Positions 33,450 through 43,990 of a DNA stretch of 64,000 nucleotides are shown here, in pieces (the stretch's first letter is position 1; the number at the start of each line of letters is the position of its first letter). The stretch is taken from positions 4,112,001-4,176,000 of the forward strand of contig NC_061153.1 of the NCBI RefSeq assembly GCF_905220365.1. Reading direction: 5' to 3'. The notes under the pieces were generated by a model. That model was not told where the DNA came from, made no database searches, and was given only the letters and a program-made list of their open reading frames with translations. This DNA is from Vanessa cardui. Taxonomy: Eukaryota; Arthropoda; Insecta; Lepidoptera; Nymphalidae. The position numbers were made by a program, and so were the translations under genes.

Positions 33450-34329
33450 TTTTCGCTAATTGAAAGTTTTATTTTGTTAATCAGTCCTTGGGCCACAAGT
33501 TCTGGATTTTCACAGTGCATTTCACAAGCATCCACATAGTTGATGATAGTTTTATTGCCTTTTTTTGCTTTATAGGCACAATTTAAGTGTAGAAACACCA
33601 TCGTGTGGTCAGTGACAGAGGTGTTTAAGACTGCAGTTTGCGCTACCAATTTTGTTTGGTTAATTTTTATCATAATGTGATCCAGACAATTTTTATCCCT
33701 TATTGGTAGGTAGTGGCCTGGCATTATATCATGACCTGCAAGCATTTCCAAGTACTCGGTTCTGCTTCCACGCTCAAAGGTCTGCTCAGCTTCCCCTAGG
33801 ATAATATTAACGTTTATATTACCGGCTATCACAACTGTGTTGCCAGAAACACAGCTTTCGAGATGGTTGTTTAATGAGTCTATGAAGCCGCTCAAATCCA
33901 AAGTAGAAGGGGATATATCGCAACGATATTTTTATCCTCAAGTTGAAGTTGAAGGCATGATGCATCCTGAAGGAAAATTTCTATAATGCTAGCCGTAACA
34001 TGATCTCTTACATAGACAAAAACACCGTCAGTTTTATTTTTGTGTTTAGTAGTGTAGTACATTTCATAATTGGGTAAATTCGGTATAGGTTTATACTCAC
34101 AAAGCCAGCATTCGGTTAGTATAATTACTGTAGGTTCAAATTGCAACTGTGAAATTGACGTCATAAAAACATCAAAATTTTGATATTTACTACGTATTTT
34201 TTGCGTAATAAGCATGAAATCGAAATTAAGGATTTCGAAGAGTTTAGATACATTTTCAAGATCACAAAAAGATGCGTTAGCGAATTCTAGGCTGTCTACT
34301 TCTGTAACATTCTGAAGTGTGAGCTCCAT
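33450..34329 (-). pseudogene. LINE A ORF2, endonuclease
   Basis: Starts with a true ATG at 34329. Motifs are LITQKIRSKYQNFD, TVIILTECWL (the glutamate is the catalytic position), FVYVRDHV, then after a frameshift near 33900 VIAGNINVN (a G-D-x-N block with D changed to N) and the S-V-T-D-H-T-M-V end. The frame runs into Z3 at about 33449. ORF1 of the same LINE is at 39300-40155, beyond the Gypsy insertion. Confidence 0.75.
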
Positions 34330-34573
34330 TAAGTAAGTAAAAACTTAGGTAAAAATATTATATTTAAAACGTCGATAAATAGTATAAACATTTTTTCTAA
34401 AATTTTTTCACTTCTAAGTGCGTGTATATAATTATATTTAGGTGTGACAGGGAGTAGGGATGTTCTTGTGAATGACCATGTGTGTGATAGTGTGTGTGTG
34501 TGTGTGTGTGTGTTTGTAAGGAATAATGTGTAACTAACCGCTCCGCTGATACATTAAATTTATACATATCAAG
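34330..34573 (-). other. LINE A inter-ORF spacer (left part) with a (GT)n run
   Basis: AT-rich sequence upstream of the ORF2 ATG. A (GT)12-like microsatellite lies at about 34490-34513. The spacer continues at 39084-39300 on the other side of the Gypsy element. Confidence 0.55.
34566..34573. repeat. Probable Gypsy target-site duplication (ATATCAAG / TCAAG)
   Basis: ATATCAAG precedes the left LTR and also follows the right LTR at 39084-39091. Gypsy duplications are usually 4-6 bp, so part of the match may be chance. Confidence 0.6.
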
Positions 34574-34681
34574 TGTAGTGTTTAGAAATAAAACACGGAC
34601 TCGATGTATAACCTTTTACTGCGCAGACACGAATCAACCGTCTCACATACTTTTTTAATAATACCCCCATTATAATATACA
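34574..34681 (-). repeat. Gypsy 3' LTR (about 108 bp)
   Basis: Begins TGTAGTGTTTAG on the plus strand and ends ATATACA; on the minus strand it reads TG...CA. It is almost identical to the right LTR. A polypurine tract (GGTGGAGGAATAT on the minus strand) abuts it. The LTR is unusually short for a Gypsy element, as in the Mag lineage. Confidence 0.9.
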
Positions 34682-34722
34682 ATATTCCTCCACCAATATT
34701 TACAAACTATTTAAATAAAGTC

Positions 34723-37700
34723 TTAGCACTTTTTAATATTTTTGGTTCGTGTTTTCCGCGAAGATTCCGGAATCTTTGCGGAATTTAAAACAGAATCAGC
34801 TCCTTCCTCTCCCGTGGAAACCGATGGATCAGATACTACATCAGAGCCAGCATCAATGCCTTCCACCCTTTCTTCAGTATCAATACTAACTGGAACTAAT
34901 TCGGCTAAAGAGCAAGGAGTATTGGCAGCTGGTGGCGATATGTTCGTAGCATTTGGAATAATTGACTCCAATGCAGGTTCAGAGCGTTCAAAATTCGAAT
35001 GTTTTTGTGTAATTACATCACCTATAATACTTATTTCGTCAGAATCAGACGTATCAAAGTGACCTTTATATGCCAACATTTGGTCTATATGTTTTTTAAC
35101 ATAAGTCTTAAATTCGGGAACATATATAACAAAAAGCCTAGAACCTATTTTCTTCTTAATTATACCTAACTTCCACGTATGTTTATTTCCATTATTATAA
35201 TAATGTCTTATCAACACTTTATCACCTATTACAAAAGGTATCTTCCGGTAACCACCATATTCCTTACGTTGTAATATCTGTTTCGAACACACATTATCAT
35301 GGGCTTTGGACGCTAACGACATTGATAAAGGGAACATTTTGATCGAGCGCATAAAATCTAGCCTAGATAGAAATTTTCGACCTATCATTAACTCTGCAGG
35401 GGAGAATCCCGTAGTACAATGCTTAGTATTCCTATAATCGAATAAAAACTTTAGTAACTTGATTTCGATCAATTTTTGGCTATTGGTTTGTTTTAAAATT
35501 AATCTCAGACTTCTTTTACTGTCTTCACCGTATTTTCCGCTTGCCCGTTCGATGCCGGGTGATATGGTGCAATCGTGACATGTTGTATGTTATTGGACAT
35601 ACAAAAACTATCAAATTGACGCGAACAAAAATTAGTCGCATTGTCCGTGACAATCGTACGAACTAAACCGAACCTGCTAAATAATTCACATAATTTTACG
35701 ATAACTGCATCGCTATGCGTTGTGAACATATAAAAACATTCCACCCATTTAGAATGTGCGTCCACTGCAATTAGAAAATTTTTACCATTTATCGAGAACA
35801 TATCGAGATGAACCCACTCCCACGGGCTACTTTGGGTACGGCCACGGCGCTAAAGGGGCACGCGCCGGTGCGTCTCGTAATGAAGCGCATATACTACATG
35901 ATCCTATTTTCTGTTCGATATGTGCGTCTATGTTGGGCCACCACATACGGGCGCGCGCTTCCGTTTTTGTCTTAACGACACCGAAATGGAAAGAGTGTAA
36001 TTCATCCAAAATTTGTTCTCGGAATAAAGTTGGAACAATTACCTTATGCCTCGTAAAATGCAATTATTTTCCAGTGATAGTTCGTTACGGCATAGAAAAT
36101 AAGGTTTCAACTGTAAGTCAGTTACTTTACGTGGCCAACCGTTTTTAATAAATTTCATAACTTGTTGTAAGACCTTATCCCGCCCCGTTTCGCACATAAT
36201 TTCATTAACAGTAACGGGTTTTAATAATTTATCCGAAATAAAATTTATGTAACAAGACTTATCAAGTTCATTTGTTAACATTTGTGAATTATCTTCTTCG
36301 AACCCACACCGTGATAAGTAATCCGCAACATTGTTTTCCCCTTTAACAAATTCAATATTAAAATTATACGCCGACAAAAATATAGCATATAGTTGCAAAC
36401 GATTAGCACCTAGTTCCGGAATTCCTTTTTTTTTTCCGATTATCGATAATAATGGCTTATGATCAGTTCGTAATGTAAATGGAACCATACGTCCATACAA
36501 ATAATGGTGAAATTTCTTAATCGCAAAAACAATAGCCGCCGCTTCTTTTTGTATTTGTCCGTAATTACGTTCAGCTTTAGACAAGGACCGCGACGCATAC
36601 GCCACTACTCGCTCCTTACCGTATGACTGCCGCTGCGCGAGCACTGCACCTAGCAGGTGATTATAATGAGCTAACACCTGATCGGACATTAACTTTTGTT
36701 TAATTTTATTAAAAGCAATCTCTTGATCTTTCCCCCAAGTCCACATTTCGCCTTTCTTAAGTAATAAATGTAAAGGACTTAAAATACTAGACGTGTTAGG
36801 CACGAAACATCTATAATAGTTAACCATCCCCAGAAATGATTTTAATTCGCTTACATTTTTAGGGCACTTGGCATCCAGTATGGCTTTAATCTTTTGTTTC
36901 GATTTATGTAAACCCTCCTTATCGATGACAAATCCTAGATATTCTACGGATGACTTAAAAAGTTCACATTTTTCAGGTTTTAACCGTAACCCAGCATCTT
37001 GTAACCTACTCAATACTAATTCTAATCGTTCTAAATGAATATTCCTTGTCGAACCCGTAACTAATATGTCATCCAAAAATATACACGTTCCCTCAATATC
37101 TGATAGTAATTGTTCCATCGCACGCTGAAAAATGAATGGAGCGTTCGCTAAACCGAAAACTAATCTATTATATTGAAACAGTCCCTTATGGGTATTGATA
37201 CAGGTTAGCTTTTTAGAATCATCCAAAATGAGCTGGTTATAGGCCCTAGATAAGTCTAATTTTGAAAACTCTATACCCCCGTGTAGCTTAGCAAATATAT
37301 CCTCAATTCTTGGTAAGGGGTAATTATCCACATAAAGAAATTTATTTAAAGTAACTGAAAAATCACCACATATCCTAATATTTTCATCTGAGCGCAAAAC
37401 CGGAACAATAGGAGTTGCGAACTCTGAATGATCGACTTTTTCTAAAATACCCAAATCAACTAATCTCTTTAATTCTATCTCGACTTTAGATTTTAATGCT
37501 AACGGTACCGGTCGTGGCTTGAAAAATTTTAATTGCGCCTCTGGACTTATTTTTAATGTAATTTTAAATTTATTAAAACTGCCTAATTCGTTAGAAAATA
37601 ATTCAGAATATTTTTGTATTAATATATTGCTAATTTTATCTTCCTTAATATTATTACACTTTATTTGACACAATTGTAAATTAAAATCAGAAATAAAATC

Positions 37701-38084
37701 ACGACCCAATAGCACTGGTTGCCTTAAATTGGTTTTTACAACATATATCTTAAGCAATTGCTTGTGACCTTCATAACGCACTAACAATAACAAAAAACCC
37801 AACGGCTTCATTTGGCTATCATTATAACAATTAAAAACAACACGACACGATTGCAGTTTATACCTTTGCGAAAAAAAATTATCATAAACATGTTTCGGTA
37901 GAATTGACACAGCACTGTCGCTGTCTATTTCACATATAATATTTTCGCCCCCTATTGAAACTATTTGTTGCATTGGCGCTCCATTCACACATTTAATATT
38001 AAAACATTTAAAATTATCTTCAACAAGGTCGTTATCGCCCATTTCCACAAAGTTATTATATTTAATTTTATTTGCTTTACACAT
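34723..38084 (-). pseudogene. Gypsy pol: protease, RT, RNase H, integrase (broken)
   Basis: The protease motif near 37920 reads EIDSDSAVS, where D-T/S-G is usual, so the active-site glycine is lost. RT has FSKLDLSRAYNQL, FGLANAPFIFQR and the FLDD active site near 37070. The RNase H start is damaged: VLAHYN runs straight into LGAVLAQR (near 36655), deleting about 20 residues including the first catalytic aspartate. The rest (SRSLSKAERNY, TDHKPL) remains. A frameshift at about 36050 precedes the integrase HHCC zinc domain. A frameshift with a TAG is near 35820. The integrase core keeps its three acidic residues (HLDMF, VTDNATNF, NGQAENT). A further frameshift lies near 35505. The GPY/F-like end and a serine/glutamate-rich tail finish at 34723. 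Confidence 0.9.
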
Positions 38085-38124
38085 ACGTTGTAAATGACCT
38101 TTTACATTACATCTACGACATGTA

Positions 38125-38883
38125 CTATAAATTCTTATAACGACATTGATCCTTTATATGATTTTTGTAACCACACACTACACAGCACTGTTTTACGTTA
38201 GAAACACTCGAAGCACTATTCTTCGGCGGCGTGCGGGCCCTCACCGCAAACACGGTGCCGCTGCCGCTCGGAGTCCCTTGCGCTTGCACCAGCGCTCCGT
38301 CCTGTGACGAAGTTGGCTCATTGCGCGCACTCTGCAATGCCATGCGCGCACAGCGAACACTCGTAGCTAATTCCAACGCCTTGTTGAATGTCAGATGTTC
38401 AATGTTTTCGGCGAACAATTTCTCCTTCTCCTTAACGTTTTCTAACCCCAATACAAATCTATCCCGTAATGCCGTATCAAGGTCAGATTTAAACTCGCAG
38501 TATTGTGCAAGACTTCGCACTCGCGCAGCCCATTCCGCTAATTCCTCCCCGGGCCTTTGCTCAGCCTTATAAAACATATATCTTTCAGCAAAAGTACTTC
38601 TTTTAGACATAAAATGGTTATTTAGCTTTTCCACTAAGCTTCCATATTCTATCTGTTCAAGATCGATTGGGAAAACTAAATCCTTTGCGACGCGGTAAGT
38701 GTCCTCGACAAAAGCAGTCAGTAAAAGTGCACAACGTTTAACGCCGCTCTTATCATTCACTTCGTTAATATTATTAGCTGTACAAAATTGCTTGAAACGA
38801 CTGATGAAAATACTCCACTCTTGCGTGCGGTGATCAAACACGAGTGTACTACCAAACATCATACTAGCACCTGCATATGCCAT
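38125..38883 (-). CDS. Gypsy gag
   Basis: Nucleocapsid precursor. I place the start at the ATG at 38883 (MAYAGASMMFG), since upstream codons in this frame lack an ATG. The body has the retrotransposon gag fold signature (FKQFCTANN...W..RVRSLAQYCEF...DRFVLGL). The end has a CCHC zinc knuckle, CCVVCGYKNHIKDQC. The frame closes with TAG at 38125-38127. A second knuckle (CRRCNVKGHLQRMC) is encoded directly downstream, but in the pol frame. The gag itself has no internal stop. Confidence 0.8.
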   Translation of the reverse strand: MAYAGASMMFGSTLVFDHRTQEWSIFISRFKQFCTANNINEVNDKSGVKRCALLLTAFVEDTYRVAKDLVFPIDLEQIEYGSLVEKLNNHFMSKRSTFAERYMFYKAEQRPGEELAEWAARVRSLAQYCEFKSDLDTALRDRFVLGLENVKEKEKLFAENIEHLTFNKALELATSVRCARMALQSARNEPTSSQDGALVQAQGTPSGSGTVFAVRARTPPKNSASSVSNVKQCCVVCGYKNHIKDQCRYKNL

Positions 38884-38968
38884 TTTCTTATTTTCTTCTA
38901 TTTTTCGTGTACACAAACGAACTCAAAATAAGAATATTATGCGTGGATTTCGTTCTTCGTCGCCAAAA

Positions 38969-39083
38969 TGTAGTGTTTAGAAATAAAACACGGACTCGAT
39001 GTATAACCTTTTACTGCGCAGACACGAATCAACCGTCTCACATACTTTTTTAATAATACCCCCATTACAATATACAATATACA
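38969..39083 (-). repeat. Gypsy 5' LTR (about 115 bp)
   Basis: Matches the LTR at 34574-34681, with one extra ATATAC-type unit near its outer end. Confidence 0.9.
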
Positions 39084-39299
39084 ATATCAAGATATAAAAC
39101 TAATGGTACATAGTGCATACAACAACCAACCAATGTGAGTAGCAGGTAGACAACATATGTTATAACTATAATACTATTTCTTCTATAGAAAGTGTTAAAT
39201 AGATCTACAATAGCCAGAAGAGAGGATCTTACCATAATTTTTCTATACATATTATATGCCAGTAATACATAAATTTTACTTATTTTTATAGTATCACAC
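39084..39299 (-). other. LINE A inter-ORF spacer (right part)
   Basis: AT-rich; no domain in the short open frame it contains. It joins 34330-34573 when the Gypsy is removed. Confidence 0.5.
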
Positions 39300-40155
39300 G
39301 ATAGTCATTGTTTAAGAAGAAGCTGGTGTACCTGTGCTTCCGATTTGATGCACACAACTTGAGAGGCTTCTGTTTTTCGTACATAGACCTTTCCGTACGC
39401 GGTCCAACAAAACTTGTATTTAGCAGAATTGGCTAGATTTCTAGCTAGGAAGTATAGTCGGCGCCTTTCGTGGTTAACTGTTCACATATGAATATTGGTG
39501 TATCTTCTGACTTTAAGAATCCTAGATGCTTGGCACACAATTTTCCTTTTGTTTTGATATTAAAAATTTTACTAAGTCGCAGGATATCCGCTTTTATTAT
39601 TGCAGACGAGGTCTCCACCACAATTGAAGAAGTTCGTTGATCCTTCTTTTCTCGGACTGGGTAAATATCCTTTACGTCTTCTTTTTTCAAGTTACATCCA
39701 ATAGTAGAAAACAAATGCAAGACCATTTCCACCAGTTCACTCTTAGTTTCTTTTAGTTTTTTGGGCACATTTTTTACTTCAAAATTAGGTTTACGGGAAG
39801 CTATTCAGAGATTTATTTAAAGATTCAATTTTATCCTCTAGTAAAAGAATTTGCTCGTTTCCCTCCTTACATTTCGTCTCAAGTTCAAACACCCTGTTGT
39901 TTAACTCCTGGTTAAAAAACTAATTGCATTTTCGACGTTCGAAGTTGAATTTTTGATCTCCATTAGATTTGAAGCAAAATGTTTCGATTTCTGTTTCTGC
40001 TCAGAGAAAAGCGATCTAATCATATTTTTAATTTCCATTGTGAAATTATCAAAATCATCTGTTGTTACTGGTTTAGACAGTGCAAAAACAAACGGAGGTG
40101 TTATATCGCCGTCGTTTCCAACGCCATAAACTGACATGTCAGCGTCCTGATTCAT
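39300..40155 (-). pseudogene. LINE A ORF1: coiled-coil / FP-type protein (broken)
   Basis: Starts at a true ATG at 40155 (MNQDADMSVYG). A coiled-coil region (FTMEIKNMIRSLFSEQKQK) is followed by a TAA near 39901 and continued coiled coil in another frame (LELETKCKEGNEQILLLEDK). The FP-type domain (39768-39445) has LVEMVLHLFSTIGC, DVKDIYPVREKKDQRTSSIV and FICEQLTTKGA. After one more frameshift its end reads KFCWTAYGKVYVRKTEA near 39380. It lies upstream of LINE A ORF2 once the Gypsy is removed, the normal LINE order. Confidence 0.7.
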
Positions 40156-40260
40156 TGTTCTAGGCTGGTATAAATGTACAAGAGACAAACAATAGGAGAC
40201 ACACAATCGATGCGCACGCGCAATTAGTGTGTTAAGACAGGATAGCTAGTGTGACGCAGG

Positions 40261-40320
40261 ATCAAAATCAAAAATCAAAATCAAAATAAACTTTATTCAA
40301 GTAGGCTTTTATAAGCACTT
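40261..40320 (-). mobile_element. Z4: 60-bp 3'-tail stub of the Z1 family
   Basis: AATCAAAATC repeats followed by AAACTTTATTCAAGTAGGC, as in Z1 and Z3, breaking off at GCACTT. It is either an extreme 5'-truncated insertion or the tail of another element sharing this 3' end. Confidence 0.7.
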
Positions 40321-40633
40321 CTGTAGCACATCGTAGCACAATCCGATAGAATTACGTATGTTAATGTGAAAAAAGTGGCCGATAACACTTACACGTATAT
40401 TCACTTATTTCTAATCCGAGGATAGGGGGTGGCTTGTGCACAGCTGAATGTATTCTTCGAAGAGTTACTGGTACTGGTCAGTAGAACGTCTTAAATGGTT
40501 CTGCACTCCTATTATTTTGCCTTATTTAATTTTAAGATATTTTTATTTTATTTATTTATTTAAACTTTATACTCCGTATAAAGTTAGACACATTCGCTTC
40601 GTAAGCGGTCCGGGGGGAAGAGGAACTTTGGAC
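40321..40633. other. Unassigned sequence
   Basis: No recognisable gene. A short GC-richer piece at 40590-40625 (GCGGTCCGGGGGGAAG) is unexplained. The open frame at 40448-40657 has no domain. Confidence 0.35.
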
Positions 40634-42569
40634 CTAAAGAACGTTATAGGATTTTAAATTAACATGGTTATTTTTATTATTAAAGACTGAAGTGTCTCGT
40701 GAACAAGACATTCGTAGACAATGTCGAAATATCGAGCTCCACCGAACAAAAATAAAAAACATGGTAAATATCCCGAAATTAATAACTAAAGAACGTTGTT
40801 CGCTCCCTAGTATGTCCCAAAAAATATCGGATCTAATCAATATGTCAACTGGACCTGGTTGGTAAAAATAGGGATCGGTCAAACTTACATTTTTAGGTAA
40901 ATTTAAATTTGATTTATTTATTGTAGTGTTAGGAATTTTTCCCGTTATGTCTATTAGCACAAATAATGATAACGTTACACTAAATGAACTGTTTTTAGAT
41001 GTTATTTGGGCAGTACAACTTTCTTTTATTGTATCTGCAGGTCTATTGCTAATGCCTATTACATCAAGTTCAATAGGATTTAATTTGAGAGACAATTTTT
41101 GCATTAAAGATTTACTGATAAAAGACCATTGGCTGCCACAGTCTAGAAATGCGCGGACAGTTTCGTGCTGATTTGTCCTTGGATTTGACACTTCTATTAG
41201 GGCTGTAGACAGAATAACATAATCAGAATCAAAATTACATAAAGCACTTTTACTAATTGTGTTACTAATGGTGTCAACTGGATGAAGCAATGTATTATGA
41301 CGCTTCTTGCATTCACGATATGGACCGGCACGGCATTGATTAACGAAATGACCTTGCCTTAAGCAGTTATTTTTCTATTTCAGCCAATCTATCTTTATAA
41401 TTTTTTGATTTAAATATTGGACAATCATAAATACGATGATGATTGTCATCACAGATTACACAAGAATAACTCTTTGAAGATGTAGAAGGAAAAGTTTTTA
41501 TCAAGCTTCGCTCAAATTTTGATTGTTTATTATTATTTATTGGTGGAGGAGGGTGTTGTGTATTCTGCGATGTTTTGTTATAGTTGCAATTGCGATTTAT
41601 AGCTTCAAGAACATTCGCACGATCAATTAAAAATTTATTAAATTGTTCTAGTGTAGGAAATTCGTCATGAGTGTTCCGCATCTCCTCCCACTTCATAAAA
41701 GTAGTTGAATCTAATTTTGAACATAATATAAAAATTAATAAAGTATCCCAATGATTTGTTGGTTGCCCTGAAATAGAAAAAGCTCTTAAATGCTTAGTCA
41801 CGTGATCTACTAAAATCGTAACGAAACCTCAGACTCACGCCTGATCTATTGAACGTTGAGTAAAGATTTTAGATGATGGTTAATCAATAGCCGTTTATTG
41901 TTGTATCTCGAACATAACAAGTCCCACGCTGCCTTATTACTTAATTGGTTACTGCCTTAATTGGATGAGGAAACCTCCAGATTTCAAATAATGCGGGCTG
42001 TCTCTCCTTCATGGTGAGACGTTAAATAATGAAACTTATGAACGTCTGATATATGTTGATTATTGTGAATTAAATTTAAAAATGTGTCGTGAAATTCAAG
42101 CCAGTGAAAATATGTGCCGTTAAATTTTGTAATTTCAATTTGTGGCAATTTTACGCCAATGTTGCGATGATCGAGACCAAATTGATCATCTCGAAATACA
42201 GATTCACGCCTGACTTCATCTTTAATGTTGTCATATTTTTGTAAAATATTTTTTGCCTTAACGGTATTCACGATGAAGTCCTGCTCAATATCGTCTCTTT
42301 CATCAATTTCAGTGTCAAGTGTCATCCTGACTGTTTATCACCTCTATTTGACTTTGCAACTCGTCGAACCTTGTTGACAAACCTTCGAATTTACCTAATT
42401 TTAATGACAGTTTAGCTAATTCGATTGCAGACAACTGAGTTTGTTGACTTATTTTATCTAGATAATTTTCAAACTTTGTGATTTGTCCCTTAATTGAGCA
42501 ACGCTTAGTGACTAGCTCTCTTAAGGTACCCTTGGTAGGATTTGCACTATATTTTTCATCACTAATCAT
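40634..42569 (-). pseudogene. BEL/Pao retrotransposon gag and protease (broken)
   Basis: Minus strand, starting at a true ATG at 42569. Coiled-coil N-terminus, then at 42325-41984 the DUF1759-type gag domain (VKLPQIEITKFNGTYFHW, FLNLIHNN). Frame continuity is lost through 41980-41805, but the translation still reads as gag (AAWDLLCSRYNNKRLLINHH), with stops near 41990 and 41855. After 41801 come more gag, a zinc knuckle (CVICDDNHHRIYDC), and then CLRQGHFVNQC in another frame. The DUF1758-type aspartic protease (AFLDCGSQWSFIS) follows at 41290 on. The frame ends at 40634 soon after the protease, so RT, RNase H and integrase are absent. Confidence 0.85.
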
Positions 42570-43309
42570 TTTTAATGTTAATTAATAAACTTGAAAATAA
42601 TGACAACAAAATTTAAATACAATTATTTAAAAATGTAACGGAAAAATATTAACGGTAAAGTTTGTCAACAATGGTTAAATAAAAATCAATATAAAAATAA
42701 ATAATTCCCGCGGATAAATAATAAAAAGAAAATATGTCATGCTCGCTCGCTTTGGTTGAATCCACGAACAACAGCTGATCAACGCCACGCAGGAGCGGCG
42801 TGATGGACTTTGGACCGCGCCACGCATCACGGTGGAATGTTCGGCAAAACACTTGAAATAATGTTGATATAACGCAATGGTTATGATGATTTTTACGAGA
42901 TTTATTTATTATTTGAGAAAGTGTGAAATTATTTATAAAATGAAAAGAAAATAATAACAATAAAAAAAATGTAACCGTTACGTTGACCGTTGCTAACCGT
43001 TTTCAAAAAATATAGCAATGATGTAAGAATTAAATTATGATTGTAACTTGCAATTAAATAAATTATACGTGAATAAAAAAATTAATATGTAAATATACAC
43101 AAAATTGCAAAAAAAAACTAAAGTTGAATGGAATTAAAATATTTGCACACTTGGTTTCTTATTAAAACAGATTTGAATTATTTAAGGAAAGATTGTGAAG
43201 GATATTTAAGATTTCAGTTGCGCGTCCGACGTTAACGACGCGTTCGAGACGGCTATTTATTAACTCATCAGATATTTTTCACAACTACCCACATAAATAA
43301 AATGTTAAG
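42570..43309. other. BEL/Pao upstream region and H1 5' region, no gene seen
   Basis: Probably contains the leader and perhaps the 5' LTR of the BEL/Pao fragment and the 5' UTR of H1 (plus strand, from about 43170). I found no LTR pair, because the other end of the BEL element is missing. Confidence 0.4.
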
Positions 43310-43618
43310 ATGAACACGAACGTTAGTAATAACGCGTTTTGTGATTCTAGTGGAAGTGATATTATGGAAGACGATGATATATTAGAGAATCAGCATAGAG
43401 ATGTGACACGACAAGAGGAGGCTGAAACTATTATGGAAAATGAAAAAATAATTTGTGAGAAGAGGATGTGTCCTAATTCAGAAGACACAGGAGAAGACGA
43501 TGAGTTTATTATGGTTGGGCGAAAGCGAATAGCAAGAAGTTTTAAAAAAAAAACAAATAGTCCTAGCCCAGATGAGTGTGGAAATGAAATTATGACGCAA
43601 TTTGAAGATAAGATAAAG
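43310..43618 (+). pseudogene. H1 (I-like LINE) ORF1, N-terminal part
   Basis: True ATG at 43310. Acidic N-terminus (SGSDIMEDDDILE) followed by EFIMVGRKRIARSFKKKTN, like the start of zinc-knuckle ORF1 proteins of I-type LINEs. The frame is cut at 43618 by LINE X; the next ORF1 segment is at 53785. H1 is the oldest layer of the nest that fills 43.3-58.6 kb. Confidence 0.6.
43613..43618. repeat. LINE X target-site duplication, left copy (ATAAAG)
   Basis: ATAAAG here and at 53779-53784, directly outside the poly-A-like tail and the 5' end of LINE X. Confidence 0.6.
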
Positions 43619-43990
43619 GTTTTTTTTTTATATTCTTTATTCCACTAAAATATGTGTATACAGTGATTGTACAGTAATATATGTACAGACAAAGGTGGAC
43701 TTATCTCTAAAAGAGATTTCTTCCAGTCAACCTATGGAGGTGAGTGACGGAGTGATGTAGCGGGCAAGATAGTGCAGACTAGTAAAGAAAATATATAGAA
43801 AAATATGAGAATATAAATACATACATAAATAAAAATATAATACATAAACATACATAAAAATACAATGCACAAAATACATATACTACGTATATTATTTATA
43901 TATACCATAAAATTACATATACATACATATTTACAGATCGATGTTAATTTAGTATATAAAAAAAAACAGATAAGACATGGGGAGAAGTAA
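43619..43990 (-). other. LINE X 3' untranslated region
   Basis: AT-rich with many ATACATA repeats at about 43840-43935 and a T-rich end (the tail on the minus strand) at 43620-43630. X2 has a comparable 3' UTR with similar ATACATA repeats. Confidence 0.6.

Larger units (their letters stand above)
34574..39083 (-). mobile_element. Mag-like Gypsy LTR retrotransposon, 4.5 kb, inactivated
   Basis: The element is complete from LTR to LTR on the minus strand: 5' LTR (38969-39083), primer-binding region starting TTTTGGCGACGAAG, gag (38883-38125), pol (38150-34723), polypurine tract and 3' LTR. LTRs of 108-115 bp and the pol sequence suggest the Mag clade, known from silkworm for very short LTRs. 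The two LTRs differ mainly by one substitution and one ATATAC repeat unit, so insertion is fairly recent. It lies in the spacer between ORF1 and ORF2 of LINE A. Confidence 0.9.

Noticed and set aside
32995..33470. A TTCGCT(T/A)A similarity on both sides of Z3 as a TSD
   Set aside because: The left copy is about 25 bp away from the Z3 tail, and the intervening sequence is LINE A coding, so it is not a duplication at the insertion edges.
34742..35062. Plus-strand serine-rich frame
   Set aside because: Antisense of the acidic C-terminal tail of the Gypsy integrase.
42649..42960. 103-codon minus-strand frame upstream of BEL/Pao gag
   Set aside because: Composition and content look like leader or LTR sequence; no protein motif seen.
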